Shown piece by piece: positions 9,242-18,077 of a stretch of DNA of 64,000 nucleotides (position 1 is the first letter of the stretch; each line of letters opens with the position of its first letter). The translations under genes were made by a program, and so were the position numbers. Below the pieces are notes generated by a model that saw nothing but the letters and a program-made list of their open reading frames with translations, made no database searches and had not been told where the DNA came from. Source of the stretch: Mesorhizobium sp. NZP2077 (GTDB lineage Bacteria; Pseudomonadota; Alphaproteobacteria; Rhizobiales; Rhizobiaceae); contig NZ_CP051293.1 in the NCBI RefSeq assembly GCF_013170805.1, forward strand, positions 6,888,001 to 6,952,000. Direction: 5' to 3'.

Positions 9242-9816
9242 TTTTTCAGGAACCTCTCCGAAAGCCGCTGTCCCGCCAGGCCCGCTTCGCGCTGATTGCC
9301 GAGCCGGATGGCATCAACGAGAGCAAGATATTCGTAGAGCCGTTCATCTTTCTGGACTGCTTCAGGCACACTCTTGAACAAAGGTTCAACCGACTGCCCC
9401 ATGTCCCGCCCTTGGGCATAGGGCCATATGTGTATGTACTCGCCTCCGCTGACCAATAGCCCCTTCAGCATCGGCGCGGCGAACGCCGTCGGAATACCGC
9501 GCGTCATCGCGCCTGCCTTCGCGGGAAACACGAACTTCAGGCCGTGGACGATAAATTCATAGAGATTGCGGCGGTGAGGATTGGCCCGTCCCGTATCCCG
9601 GTCTTTAATGGCCAACCCCGATGAGAGACTGCGCTTTAAGGAGGCGTTGATCTCCGTCTTGCTGATACCTGTTAGGGATTCCAGCCCGCGAACAGAGAAG
9701 GGGTCCTCGCCCGCAAAGCCCCTACGCTGTTCCCCATGGCCCGCGAACTCTCCTTGCTCCTGCAAGCTCACGAGCTTCAGAAGCACCACGATATCCTGAC
9801 TTTTCATTCCAATCAT
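9238..9816 (-). CDS. Winged-helix-like partner protein of the nucleotidyltransferase
   Basis: The 192-residue protein has a helix-turn-helix-like N-terminal half (FSVRGLESLTGISKTEINASLKR region) and a C-terminal half of unknown fold. It ends in ATGA overlap with the nucleotidyltransferase gene, so the two are translationally coupled. In such pairs the first gene is usually the antitoxin or regulator and the second the toxin. No specific family name is claimed. ATG 9807 is an alternative start three codons inside. Confidence 0.5.
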   Translation of the reverse strand: MIGMKSQDIVVLLKLVSLQEQGEFAGHGEQRRGFAGEDPFSVRGLESLTGISKTEINASLKRSLSSGLAIKDRDTGRANPHRRNLYEFIVHGLKFVFPAKAGAMTRGIPTAFAAPMLKGLLVSGGEYIHIWPYAQGRDMGQSVEPLFKSVPEAVQKDERLYEYLALVDAIRLGNQREAGLAGQRLSERFLKK

Positions 9817-10262
9817 TGCAGCTTGTCCTCTGTCCTAGGACCAAGGACATTCCATCATTCGATGTCTCTCCTGTCAATGAGAACGCCAGGAGGGCGCCGC
9901 GGAAAGTCCAAAATACGTCGTTTTGAGCCGCCGGTAGGTGGTTCGCCGGCAGCATGATGATTGGCTCAGGGCGCTCACCCTAGCTAAAGAGCATTCAAAC
10001 CTCATCGTACGACTGGCGAGCGCGCCGCCGGCAGCATTGAAGCGGTCAATATCGTCGGCAGAAGAGCGTCCGAAAAGGGCTGTTCGGTTGCTTCATGGTG
10101 GGAACGAAAAAGCGAGAGAAGCAGAACTTTCGTGTGCGATCTTTGCACCAGGCCCGTAACTGGCTGATTTTCCTTAAGTATCTGTCCAATCCAGTCGCGC
10201 GGGCGCGTCAGATTTCTGCGCGGTGCGGACATCGGTTTGGCGTTCCGGTCGAACTCGTTCAA
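9817..10262. other. Intergenic region without a recognisable gene
   Basis: No protein with family resemblance was found on either strand. The region separates the nucleotidyltransferase pair from the omptin gene. Confidence 0.4.
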
Positions 10263-11231
10263 TCAGAACGAGGTCTTGATGCCGACCATCACCGTCGCCG
10301 CGGCAAAATCGCCGCCGATCCAGTCGTCTTCGCCGCCAGTCTCTGCGCCGGTCGCAATGTCATAGGTGTTGTAGTCGCCGCGAGCGGTGAACACCTTTTC
10401 GTAGGAACCGGAGACGAAGAAGCTGGTCCGCTCGTTGTACTGGTAGCCGACGCTGCCGCCGACCATCAGAACCGGCGCCAATTCGAAATCATCCTCGAAG
10501 CGCAGGTCACGCATCCAGTGATGATCGGTATCGCCGGCCGAGAAGGTCGTGCCGCCCTTCAGCGCAAAGCCGAAGTTCCAGCGATCCTGGACATAGGTCG
10601 CATCGATGCCGGCGAAGGCGACCGGCAATTTCTGCTGGTAGCTGATGGCCTTTGCGTCTCCTGGGAAGTCGCCAACCGAATCCCGGAAGCCGGCAACGCT
10701 GTAGACATAGGAGCCGCCATAGGCAGTCCACTTGACCGAGGTGTACTTGAAACCACCGTTGACGTTGATCAGCAGCTGGTCGCTGAACTGGAAATCGTGG
10801 CCGAGCGCGACGGTTGCCGAATAGAAGTAATCAAGATCGGTGTCGGAATGGCGCGAACGGTTGCTCCAGTCGTTCCAGCCATCATTGGTCGAGAATGACG
10901 GGTTCCAGTCATAGTCTTCCATGTAGCTGTCGCCGCTGAAGGCGATCTGGCCGGAAAGCTTGGCGGTCCAGCCGGCCTCGCTGCGCGCCGTCATCTCGGC
11001 TGAAATGACCGCAGAGGTGTTTTCCCAGATAAGGTGGCTCAGCTTCGAGCCGCTGCCGGGAGCCTGATAGACCAGCTCGTTGGCCTGGATGTCGATGACG
11101 CCGACGCCGCCAACGAAAGAGAAATTGGGATTGTAGGGCGCCGGTTCGCTCGCCACCGCGTCGCTGGCCATCGCCGGCCAGGCAGCGAGCAACGCTGCCG
11201 CTCCACCAAAGACTTTCGCGTGCAATTTCAT
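10263..11231 (-). CDS. Omptin-family outer-membrane protease
   Basis: The protein starts with a signal peptide (MKLHAKVFGGAAALLAAW...AMASDA) and continues as a beta-barrel ending in a terminal Phe. Omptin landmarks are present: SYMEDYDW with the acidic pair, SRHSDTDLDY, GGSYVYSVAGFRDSVG, and DTDHHW at the position of the catalytic Asp-His. Omptins cleave substrates at the cell surface, typically next to basic residues. The ATG at 11231 is preceded by GGGGGTAGTCCT. Omptins are better known from enterobacterial pathogens, so its presence in accessory DNA of a soil bacterium points to transfer. A surface role in peptide resistance or plant interaction is possible but inferred. Confidence 0.8.
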   Translation of the reverse strand: MKLHAKVFGGAAALLAAWPAMASDAVASEPAPYNPNFSFVGGVGVIDIQANELVYQAPGSGSKLSHLIWENTSAVISAEMTARSEAGWTAKLSGQIAFSGDSYMEDYDWNPSFSTNDGWNDWSNRSRHSDTDLDYFYSATVALGHDFQFSDQLLINVNGGFKYTSVKWTAYGGSYVYSVAGFRDSVGDFPGDAKAISYQQKLPVAFAGIDATYVQDRWNFGFALKGGTTFSAGDTDHHWMRDLRFEDDFELAPVLMVGGSVGYQYNERTSFFVSGSYEKVFTARGDYNTYDIATGAETGGEDDWIGGDFAAATVMVGIKTSF

Positions 11232-11394
11232 AGGACTACCCCCATAGGAATCATCCGCCATTCGGCTATACGCAGCGTAACCGGGTGCAAGTCAGGTGCG
11301 GTCGTCTATGCAGCGCCCCTGTAGGTTGGCAAAATTGCCGCCCTCGGCTCTGTTCCTCAACACTCAAGGAAACGCCGCTAGCGTGACCCGATTG

Positions 11395-11560
11395 ACGGCG
11401 GTTTGCCGATGCGTTCCGGGCGGCCGGCGTGACGGGAACCGTGCATTATCTGAGGCACACATTTGCGATGACGATGCTGGTACGATTGCAGCGTCAGGCA
11501 GCGACCACGCCGGACCTCAACCCGCTGAGGTCGTGCAGGTTGCTTTGAGCAGCCCATAGC
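11395..11560 (+). pseudogene. Tyrosine recombinase (integrase) C-terminal fragment
   Basis: The plus strand encodes RFADAFRAAGVTGTVHYLRHTFAM, which contains the HxLRHTFA box with the catalytic Arg of phage-type integrases, and then a short continuation ending in a stop. Upstream parts are missing. It is a scar of an older mobile element and not a functional gene. Confidence 0.6.
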
Positions 11561-11571
11561 AAACTCTGAGT

Positions 11572-12027
11572 CTAGATAATCCGACAGAGCCGAGGGCCGA
11601 GTTCCTCGAACCCGTTGCGCAGATAGAAATCGAGCGTGCGCTTCCATTTTGGTTGCCTGGGCGCTGCAAGCTCAAGTCGCTTCCAACCACGCGCACGGCC
11701 TTCCCGCGAGGCGACCTCAAGCAGATGAGGGGCAATCCCTTTGGAGCGCTTTTCGGGTCGAACATACAGCTCCGAAATATAGCCGAACTTGCCTCCTGCA
11801 TAGATCGCCGTGCATTCATTCAGCACCATGATGCCGACCGGCTCGTCATCTGCACTTGCGATCACTGCGACCACGCCAGCGTCGGCAAGCATTATCTCCG
11901 CGCTTTGTCTGACGTCGTCGGGCGCGGGCGCTTTCCCGCCAGTGAGTTCATCGAGTAGCGCGTGAATAAAACGGACGACCGTCCCTGCGTCCGTTGCGTT
12001 GGCGCGGCGCGTAGATATGGAAGGCAT
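11572..12027 (-). CDS. GNAT-family N-acetyltransferase
   Basis: The 151-residue product shows the GNAT core: VGIMVLNECTAIYAGGKFGYISELYVRPEKRSKGIAPHLLE, with the acetyl-CoA loop RSKGIA (R/Q-x-x-G-x-A/G). It continues through RGWKRLELAAPR and DFYLRNGFE. Substrate unknown. The gene stands alone between an integrase scar and an AT-rich gap. Confidence 0.7.
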   Translation of the reverse strand: MPSISTRRANATDAGTVVRFIHALLDELTGGKAPAPDDVRQSAEIMLADAGVVAVIASADDEPVGIMVLNECTAIYAGGKFGYISELYVRPEKRSKGIAPHLLEVASREGRARGWKRLELAAPRQPKWKRTLDFYLRNGFEELGPRLCRII

Positions 12028-12417
12028 ATTTTCTCCTGCTAGTGCTCAAATCCCGATTCATGCTGCTATCCGCGCAGATCCGACTCACTCTTTTAAGTAA
12101 CTCGGACGAGTGAACAGCATTTTTCATCAAAAATATGATAAAAAAATGCAAAATAAATATTACAAGCATGCAGTATTCCGGGATGACTTGAGGTCAATTG
12201 CGCAGATAGGGTACCTTCTTACAGAAAATCAACCCGGTCACATCGCTACTGCACGGTGAAGCCGCCTTGCCGAGGTAAGATGAAGCTGCAAGTCTAAAAG
12301 GGCCTGGGACAAACGATACAGCCTGAGATGCTCGTGCGGCCAGAACGCTCGGACAATGCATTCGAGCAAAGAGGGACATCCGTGACGGGCGGCGAGAGCG
12401 CTCGACGGTCGCCACAC
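12028..12417. other. AT-rich intergenic region without a recognisable gene
   Basis: The part around 12120-12175 is notably AT-rich compared with the surrounding sequence and probably holds the promoter of the GNAT gene. No coding sequence was recognised. Confidence 0.4.
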
Positions 12418-13509
12418 TCATTCGGCGCCAGCCGGAACACGAGCCGAGCCGACCGGTGCGCAGAGGCTGGTTGCCGCGCCGATCAAGTCGGACACGTCGG
12501 CCCCGGTCGTCGCGAATGAGGTGACGAACCTCACGATTCCGGGCTCCCAGCGGTCATGGTAGAAGCGGAATCCCATGTCGAGCAGCCCCCGGATCAGGGA
12601 CATGGGAAGTCTGCAGAACAGGATGTTGGCCTCGGGACGCTGCTGGATTTTCACGCCTGGCACCAGGGCCAACCCCTGCGCGAGCGCCGATGCCATCGCA
12701 TTGGCATGGGTCGCGTTGCCAAGCCAGACACCGTCCCTCAGATAACCGTCCATTTGCGCCGCCATGAAGCGCATCTTCGAACTCAACTGGCCGGCCCGCT
12801 TTTGGCGAAAGGCGATCGTGCTCGCGAGATCTCTGCGGAACGAGACGACTGCATCGACCCCAAACGTTCCATTCTTGGTGGCGCCAAATGACACAAGGTC
12901 GACGCCGGCCTTCCACGTCATCTCGGCCGGCGAGCAGCGCAGAGTGACGAGGGCGTTGGCGAAGCGAGCACCGTCCATGTGGAGCGGCAGGTTCGCTGAC
13001 CGGCAGATATGTCCGATCGCCTTGATCTCGTCGAGCGCGTAGACCGATCCCATCTCGGTCGCCTGCGTGATGCTGACGCTGGAGGGCTGGACCGAGTGGA
13101 TATCGCCCACCATGCGCGTTGCATTGGCCGCCAAGGCGTCGATGTCGATTTTGCCAGCCTCGCCTGGAAGCTGCACCAACTTCGCACCGGCGGTGTAGAA
13201 CTCCGGTGCGCCGCACTCGTCGCGGTTGATGTGTGCGTCGGCGTGCGAGAGGATGCTGCCCCATGGCGGCGTAATCGCCGCGAGCGCCAGCGCGTTTGCC
13301 GCCGACCCCGTCGAAACGAGGAACACGTCGACCGCATGCTCGAACACCTCGGCGAGCTGGTGCTCGACGGTATGCGTCAGCTCATCGTTGCCGTAGGGAA
13401 GCGCCTGACCCGACGCGCACGCGGTGATGGCTGCGATCACCTCGGGGGAGACGCCGGCGATGTTGTCGCTGGTGAAGTCGCGGGGGCGGGTCTGCTTGCT
13501 TTCGTTCAT
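12418..13509 (-). CDS. Low-specificity L-threonine aldolase-like PLP enzyme
   Basis: The 363-residue protein matches the beta-eliminating lyase/threonine aldolase family: DNIAGVSPEV at the start, SHADAHINRDECGAPEF, PLHMDGARFANA, and SFGATKNGTFG with the PLP-binding Lys. It would cleave threonine or allo-threonine to glycine and acetaldehyde, or act on a related beta-hydroxy amino acid. An AraC regulator lies 70 bp upstream in the same orientation and probably controls it. Glycine formation could feed the one-carbon genes elsewhere in the window. Confidence 0.75.
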   Translation of the reverse strand: MNESKQTRPRDFTSDNIAGVSPEVIAAITACASGQALPYGNDELTHTVEHQLAEVFEHAVDVFLVSTGSAANALALAAITPPWGSILSHADAHINRDECGAPEFYTAGAKLVQLPGEAGKIDIDALAANATRMVGDIHSVQPSSVSITQATEMGSVYALDEIKAIGHICRSANLPLHMDGARFANALVTLRCSPAEMTWKAGVDLVSFGATKNGTFGVDAVVSFRRDLASTIAFRQKRAGQLSSKMRFMAAQMDGYLRDGVWLGNATHANAMASALAQGLALVPGVKIQQRPEANILFCRLPMSLIRGLLDMGFRFYHDRWEPGIVRFVTSFATTGADVSDLIGAATSLCAPVGSARVPAGAE

Positions 13510-13579
13510 GGTCTGACGCTCGTTTCATCCATTGAGCGTCCAAGCTAGACGGTTCGCCGCGCGCTTTATTGAACGATAT

Positions 13580-14371
13580 TCAAACCGAGAGATAACGCGC
13601 CGGCGTCACCCCCAACACGGCCTTGAAGTGCCGGGTCAGGTGGCTCTGGTCCGCGAACCCGACCGCGACGGCGACCTCGGCGACCTGCTGACCTCGCCTC
13701 AGCAGCCGTCGCGCCTCGTCGATGCGGACCTGGATCAGGTAGCGGGTGGGGGGCAACCCGAAATGCGCCTTGAAGCCATCGATCAATGTAGCCTTGGAGC
13801 ATCCGGCGAGGGCGGCGAGAGCGGCGAGCTGCAGGACTTCGTCAAAGTGGGCATGGATGAAGTCACGCACTGCGCGGAACCTCGGTGGCACCAATTTTCG
13901 CTCAGCAAGCCGCGACTTGCAGACTTGCGCGAAAACCTGGCGCAGGAAGCGAATAAGATGCTCCTCGATCTCCAGTGCCGAGCTGTGCTCATGTTCTAGC
14001 AGGCGCCAAAGCGCGGTGAGGCCGTGCGCAACTGCGACATTCTCCTGGAACGGGCTCTTGAAGTCGATCGTTCCGGGCCCAATTTGGCCGCTGTCGTCAA
14101 GGACTTGTCGGATAAGGCATTCGGGCATGTAGAAGATCTTCTGGCTCCAGCCAAGATCGTCACCAGCACCCCCGAAATGCGGTTCGCCGGGAGCGAAGGT
14201 CGCGATGGAGCCGCTACCTGCATGCCAAGTCTCGCCCCGGCACCAGACATCATGGACGCCCCGCTCGATCAGGCCGATCAGATACTCATTGTGGACGTGC
14301 TTGGAGAAGTCCTGCCGGTGATAATCCGCCGCCAGGTAATCGAGCCCGCCAAGGACGTCGGTATGCTTCAT
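13580..14371 (-). CDS. AraC-family transcriptional regulator
   Basis: An N-terminal AraC-type cupin sensing domain (FSKHVHNEYLIGLIERG, FAPGEPHFG) is followed by two helix-turn-helix motifs at the C-terminus (LAALAALAGCSKATLIDGFK and VAEVAVAVGFADQSHLTRHF). ATG 14371 is preferred; an upstream ATG at 14455 would add 28 low-complexity residues. It is co-oriented with the aldolase gene immediately downstream, so it is its likely regulator. The ligand is probably an amino acid, by analogy with similar regulators beside lysine or threonine genes. Confidence 0.75.
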   Translation of the reverse strand: MKHTDVLGGLDYLAADYHRQDFSKHVHNEYLIGLIERGVHDVWCRGETWHAGSGSIATFAPGEPHFGGAGDDLGWSQKIFYMPECLIRQVLDDSGQIGPGTIDFKSPFQENVAVAHGLTALWRLLEHEHSSALEIEEHLIRFLRQVFAQVCKSRLAERKLVPPRFRAVRDFIHAHFDEVLQLAALAALAGCSKATLIDGFKAHFGLPPTRYLIQVRIDEARRLLRRGQQVAEVAVAVGFADQSHLTRHFKAVLGVTPARYLSV

Positions 14372-14629
14372 CACCGCACGATTGCGCGGCGGCCGCCCCG
14401 GAGGTTCAGAACGGCCGCGCGCCTTTTCGTCGCATTCTACGGCGGTATCGGCCACTTGATGATCAATCCAGGTCGGTCGTCACAACGATATCGTGCTCTC
14501 GTAGCGAATTTCAAACCGAAGCAGGATTAATTGCCGCCCGAAGAGGGGCCTGCTGCAGGGCGGGCAGCGGATTGGCGGGATTAATCGTGTTTCAAGCTTG
14601 GGATGTGGACCCGAGCGACGCGTGGCCGT

Positions 14630-14850
14630 GTGGCCGATATCAAGAAGAAGACCAAGCGCTATCCCCTCCGATCTGACGCATGAGGAATGGTCGCGGATAA
14701 ACCGTTCCTGCCGGGCGCGGCCAAGACCGGGCGGCGCGTGGTGACGGACCTGCGCGAGGTCTTGAACGCGATCCGCTACATGGCCCGATCAGATGGCGGC
14801 TGGCGCATGCTGCCAAAGGATTTCCCGCCCATATCGGTCGCGGTCGAGAC
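14630..14850 (+). mobile_element. IS5-family transposase N-terminal remnant
   Basis: In shifting frames the plus strand encodes KRYPSDLTHEEWSRI and then TGRRVVTDLREVLNAIRYMARSDGGWRMLPKDFPP, the N-terminal DUF4096 region of IS5-group transposases. A frameshift follows the KRYP codons and the sequence is truncated. Not functional. Confidence 0.65.
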
Positions 14851-15010
14851 GCCTTACGGACATGCCCACGAACTGCGCCAACTGGCTGGAACGTTCCCCG
14901 GCCTGACGGCGAAGCAGCAGGCGCCGATCAAAGCGCTGAACGCAGAATACGCCAAAACTCGAAGCCGAGTACGAGCATGCCAACGAACTGCCGGCCGATG
15001 TTGACGAACG
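14851..15010 (+). pseudogene. ParB-like protein fragment
   Basis: Directly after the IS5 remnant the sequence encodes PGLTAKQQAPIKALNAEYA and, after a one-base shift, LEAEYEHANELPADVDERL. These resemble the helical C-terminal part of plasmid-type ParB partition proteins. It is short and frameshifted, evidently a relic of plasmid or ICE DNA. The call rests on this short stretch only. Confidence 0.4.
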
Positions 15011-15040
15011 GCTACCAGGGGCGGCTACGGCTGCACTCAT

Positions 15041-15134
15041 TGTCGGATCTTCGACGAAGTCGGACATCAGACACAGCGCTATCGGAGTGACCGCATTGTT
15101 CTGCAACGATTTTCTCATTTGGCACGACATATGC
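15041..15134 (+). promoter_or_regulatory. RpoN (sigma-54) -24/-12 promoter with possible NifA site
   Basis: TGGCAC-GACAT-ATGC at 15120-15134 fits the sigma-54 consensus TGGCAC-N5-TTGC with one mismatch and correct GG/GC spacing. About 65 bp upstream, TGT-N10-ACG at 15041-15056 differs by one base from the NifA site TGT-N10-ACA. It lies 100 bp before ompW and would also drive the P450 gene behind it. It was the only good sigma-54 match noticed in the window. Confidence 0.45.
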
Positions 15135-15234
15135 GGGGGCTCTCCCGCATGAGCGCTCCGTCAATCTCGATTGATGCGAGCAGGATTCAATCAAGGCGCA
15201 GTGCGTCGCTTCTGAAGATCAAGGAGAGAAAAGT

Positions 15235-15927
15235 ATGGCGAGAGCGCGAATTGGCGTGGCGCGGGCAATGACAGCGGCTGTCGTCCTCATCGTTGCAGGA
15301 CAAGCCGGCGCGGCAGATGTTGGGCAAGCCGCGAGCGTCCCGCAGGCAGAAGCCTGCGTCGCGGAAGCGCCAAGCCCCTGGCAGATCCGCCTGCGTGCGT
15401 TGGGGGTGATCACCGAGGATTCGGGCTATGTCAATGCGGTGCCCGGCTCAGGTCTTTCCTATTCGAACACCGTGACGCCGGAACTCGATATCTCGTACTT
15501 CTTCACGGACAACATCGCCGCCGAACTCATACTCGGCACCACCTATGCCAACATCGATGGCCAAGGTGCGATCGGCGGGCTTGGCAAGGTCGGCAAGGTT
15601 TGGCTGCTGCCGCCCACGCTCACATTGCAGTATCATTTTACCGATTTCGGCGCCTTCGAGCCCTATATCGGCGCCGGCGTGAACTATACGATCTTCTATC
15701 ATCAGCAAGCCGGCAGCGCCGATGATCTCAAGGTCAAGAACACATTCGGCGCCGCGCTGCAGGTCGGATTCGACTACATGGTGGACGAGCACTGGGGCGT
15801 CAACTTCGACGTGAAGAAGCTTTTCCTCAAGCCCGACTTCGACGTCACTGTCGCCGGCGCCAAGCTCACGGGCAAGGCCAAGCTCGATCCCTGGTTGATA
15901 GGCGCAGGTCTCACCTACCGCTTCTGA
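15235..15927 (+). CDS. OmpW-family outer-membrane protein
   Basis: The 230-residue product has a signal peptide cleaved near AGQAGAADV and an eight-stranded OmpW-type barrel. Typical elements are PWQIRLRALGVITEDSG, TPELDISYFFTDNIAAELI, PPTLTLQYHF, PYIGAGVNYTIFY, HWGVNFDVKKLFL and a C-terminal GLTYRF. OmpW proteins form narrow hydrophobic channels and are often induced by low oxygen. AAGGAGAGAAAAGT precedes the ATG. The P450 gene starts 90 bp downstream in the same direction, so both may be transcribed from the RpoN-like promoter. Confidence 0.8.
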   Translation: MARARIGVARAMTAAVVLIVAGQAGAADVGQAASVPQAEACVAEAPSPWQIRLRALGVITEDSGYVNAVPGSGLSYSNTVTPELDISYFFTDNIAAELILGTTYANIDGQGAIGGLGKVGKVWLLPPTLTLQYHFTDFGAFEPYIGAGVNYTIFYHQQAGSADDLKVKNTFGAALQVGFDYMVDEHWGVNFDVKKLFLKPDFDVTVAGAKLTGKAKLDPWLIGAGLTYRF

Positions 15928-16016
15928 GGACGAAGCACGGGGCACTTTTCGAAGTCCGCGCGCGGATCTTCCGTGCCGAGAAGTGGACCCGCGATGGTCT
16001 TGAATGAGTTGTTGGC

Positions 16017-17249
16017 ATGCGCGTAGAAAACGATCATTGCGACGTGATCGGTGTGCCGGCCGCTCCCACGCAACTTGATCGTCTTTCTTCTGCGATTCTG
16101 CGGCAGGGGGGGATGGCGCGAGTGTCGCTGCCAGGCGATGTGGTGACCTGGGCGGCAGGCCGTCACCAGACGCTCAGGCAGATGCTTTCCGACCAGCGTT
16201 TCAACAAGGACTGGCGACAGTGGCGGGCGCTGCAGGACTGCGAGATTCCCGAGGATCATCCGCTGATCGGGATATGCAAAGTAGACAACATGACCACGGC
16301 GCACGGCGCCGATCACCGGCGCTTGCGCGGCCTGCTGTCCAGCAGCTTCGCGCCCAGTCGTATCGCCTTGCTGGCGCCACGGGTCGAACAATGCGTCGAT
16401 CGACTCCTGGCCGAGATGGCGCAGCGCGGCGGCAGTGCCGATCTGATGAGCGAGTTCGCCGCTCCGCTGCCCACCAACGTGATCGCCGAACTGTTCGGTT
16501 TGCCGGACGAACAGCGCGAAGAGATCGTCGCGCTCACCTACAGCCTGGCCAACACCTCCGCCACAGCCGAAGAGGTGCGACAGACGCGGCAGCGCATCCC
16601 GGAGTTCTTCCGTCGCCTGATCGCGCTCAAGCGGGGCCAGCTCGGCGATGATCTGGCTTCGGCCCTGATCGTCGCGCGTGACAAAGGCGAGCTCGTTTCC
16701 GACACCGAGCTCATCGACATGCTGTTCATGGTGCTCTCTGCGGGCTTCGTGACCACCGCCGGCGTCATCGGCAATGGCGTGCTGGCATTGCTGACGCATC
16801 CGCAGCAACTGCACCTGGTGCGCAGCGGCCAAGTTCCGTGGTCACAGGCGATCGAGGAGATCCTGCGCTGGGGCAGCTCAGCGGCCAATCTGCCGTTCCG
16901 CTATGCCACCCAGGACGTGGAGATCGACGGATGCATGGTCCGCCGCGGCGATGCCGTCCTGATGGCGTTCCATGCGGCGAACCGGGACGAAAAGGCCTTC
17001 GGTCCCGGCGCCAACAGGTTCGATGTCACCCGGCGGCACAACCCGCATTTGTCATTCGGCGAGGGGCCGCATTCCTGCCTGGGCGCTGCGCTGGCGCGCC
17101 TGGAATTGCGCTGCGCCTTCCCCGCGCTGTTCGGGCGGCTGGAGGATCTGGCGCTGACCATCGCTGCGGAGGACGTCGTCTACATGCCGTCTTACGTCAT
17201 TCGCTGCCCGCAGCGCCTGCCGGTCAGCTTCCGCCCTTCCGTCGCTTAG
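16017..17249 (+). CDS. Cytochrome P450, CYP127A-like
   Basis: The 410-residue P450 has the I-helix region (VLSAGFVTTAGVIG, with an unusual FVTTAG in place of A/G-G-x-D/E-T), the ExxR motif EEILRWGSS, and the haem loop FGEGPHSCLG with the Cys ligand. In rhizobia a CYP127A gene directly precedes CYP112 in the gibberellin operon. Here a CYP112 fragment follows immediately, which is why CYP127A is proposed. It is intact in length. Its substrate in rhizobia is unsettled. Without the rest of the operon (CYP114, CYP117, CPS, KS) gibberellin cannot be made from this locus alone. Confidence 0.7.
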   Translation: MRVENDHCDVIGVPAAPTQLDRLSSAILRQGGMARVSLPGDVVTWAAGRHQTLRQMLSDQRFNKDWRQWRALQDCEIPEDHPLIGICKVDNMTTAHGADHRRLRGLLSSSFAPSRIALLAPRVEQCVDRLLAEMAQRGGSADLMSEFAAPLPTNVIAELFGLPDEQREEIVALTYSLANTSATAEEVRQTRQRIPEFFRRLIALKRGQLGDDLASALIVARDKGELVSDTELIDMLFMVLSAGFVTTAGVIGNGVLALLTHPQQLHLVRSGQVPWSQAIEEILRWGSSAANLPFRYATQDVEIDGCMVRRGDAVLMAFHAANRDEKAFGPGANRFDVTRRHNPHLSFGEGPHSCLGAALARLELRCAFPALFGRLEDLALTIAAEDVVYMPSYVIRCPQRLPVSFRPSVA

Positions 17250-17254
17250 AGAGC

Positions 17255-17630
17255 GCGGCATTCACCCCGGATTCGGTGATTCTCGGTTCGCCGGGGTGGC
17301 TGGTCTCGCACGAGGGGGGGCGAGCATGCCCGGTTACGCACGATCGTGGCGCCGGCCTTCAGCAATCGCAGGGTGAAGCTGCTCGCGCAGCAGGTCGAGG
17401 CGATCGCCGCGCAGTTGTTCGAGACGCTGGCGGCCCAGCCCCAGTCCGCCGACCTGAGGCGCCACCTCTTCTTTCCGCTTCCGGACATGGTTATCAGCGT
17501 GCTGATGGGCGAGTGCGCAAGCACGCTTAGCGAAGCCGAGCGGGAACAAATACCGGGATTCCCGGCGGACCGTGACGACCTGGCCCGACTTTACGCCCTT
17601 TGGAGCCCGGCGACCTCGATCTGATCCGGC
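17255..17630 (+). pseudogene. CYP112 (gibberellin operon P450) N-terminal fragment
   Basis: The plus strand encodes AFTPDSVILGSPGWLVSHEGG and, after a frame change, VAPAFSNRRVKLLAQQVEAI through LFFPLPDMVISVLMGE. As I recall it, this matches the first third of rhizobial CYP112. The gene is then cut off: no haem-binding Cys region follows, and a cobalamin riboswitch begins 170 bp later. It marks the breakpoint of a former gibberellin operon. Confidence 0.65.
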
Positions 17631-17800
17631 GTCGCCGATGGGGACAAGGATCTCTCCGAGCCTGCACTGATAAGAGGCGGCATCGTAAGCGGCTTTGGGC
17701 GAAAGAGACCGATCAGCGCAAGGGCATTATTCGCATCATCACATAAACATCTTGTTATATGTATTGACAAGGAGCGAAGCGGCTGTGATTGTGCGTATGT

Positions 17801-17972
17801 CATGGTTCTCCGTGCGGCACTGCCGTAGCGGAGCTAAGAGGGAAGCCGGTGCGATGCCGGCGCTGCCCCCGCAACTGTTAGCGGCGAGCCAAGCCCATTG
17901 GTGTCACTGAGGCGAACGGCCTCGGGAAGACGGGCACAGGCTTTGACCCGCGAGCCAGGAGACCTGCCACGA
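17801..17972 (+). promoter_or_regulatory. Cobalamin (AdoCbl) riboswitch upstream of metE
   Basis: The conserved elements appear in order: GAGGGAAGCCGGTG, the B12 box GCTGCCCCCGCAACTGT, and GCGAGCCAGGAGACCTGCCAC. They sit about 105 bp before the metE start. Cobalamin binding should switch off metE when B12 is available and MetH can work. The 105-bp tail between aptamer and ATG is GC-rich and would hold the expression platform. Confidence 0.93.
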
Positions 17973-18077
17973 CGAACAACGTCCACGGGCGGGGTGTCTC
18001 GGTGGCCGCGGTAGCCTGGCTTCGTGCCGCCTGCTCGCGCGTTCCTTGTCCCCACGCCCCAACCATCGGGGTATGGC

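Noticed and set aside
10095..10898. Plus-strand open frame of 267 codons
   Set aside because: Antisense to the omptin gene, whose catalytic motifs and signal peptide are unmistakable.
15165..15200. Possible FNR/FixK box before ompW (TTGAT...ATCAA)
   Set aside because: The half-sites are separated by 14 bases instead of 4, so it is not a valid anaerobox.
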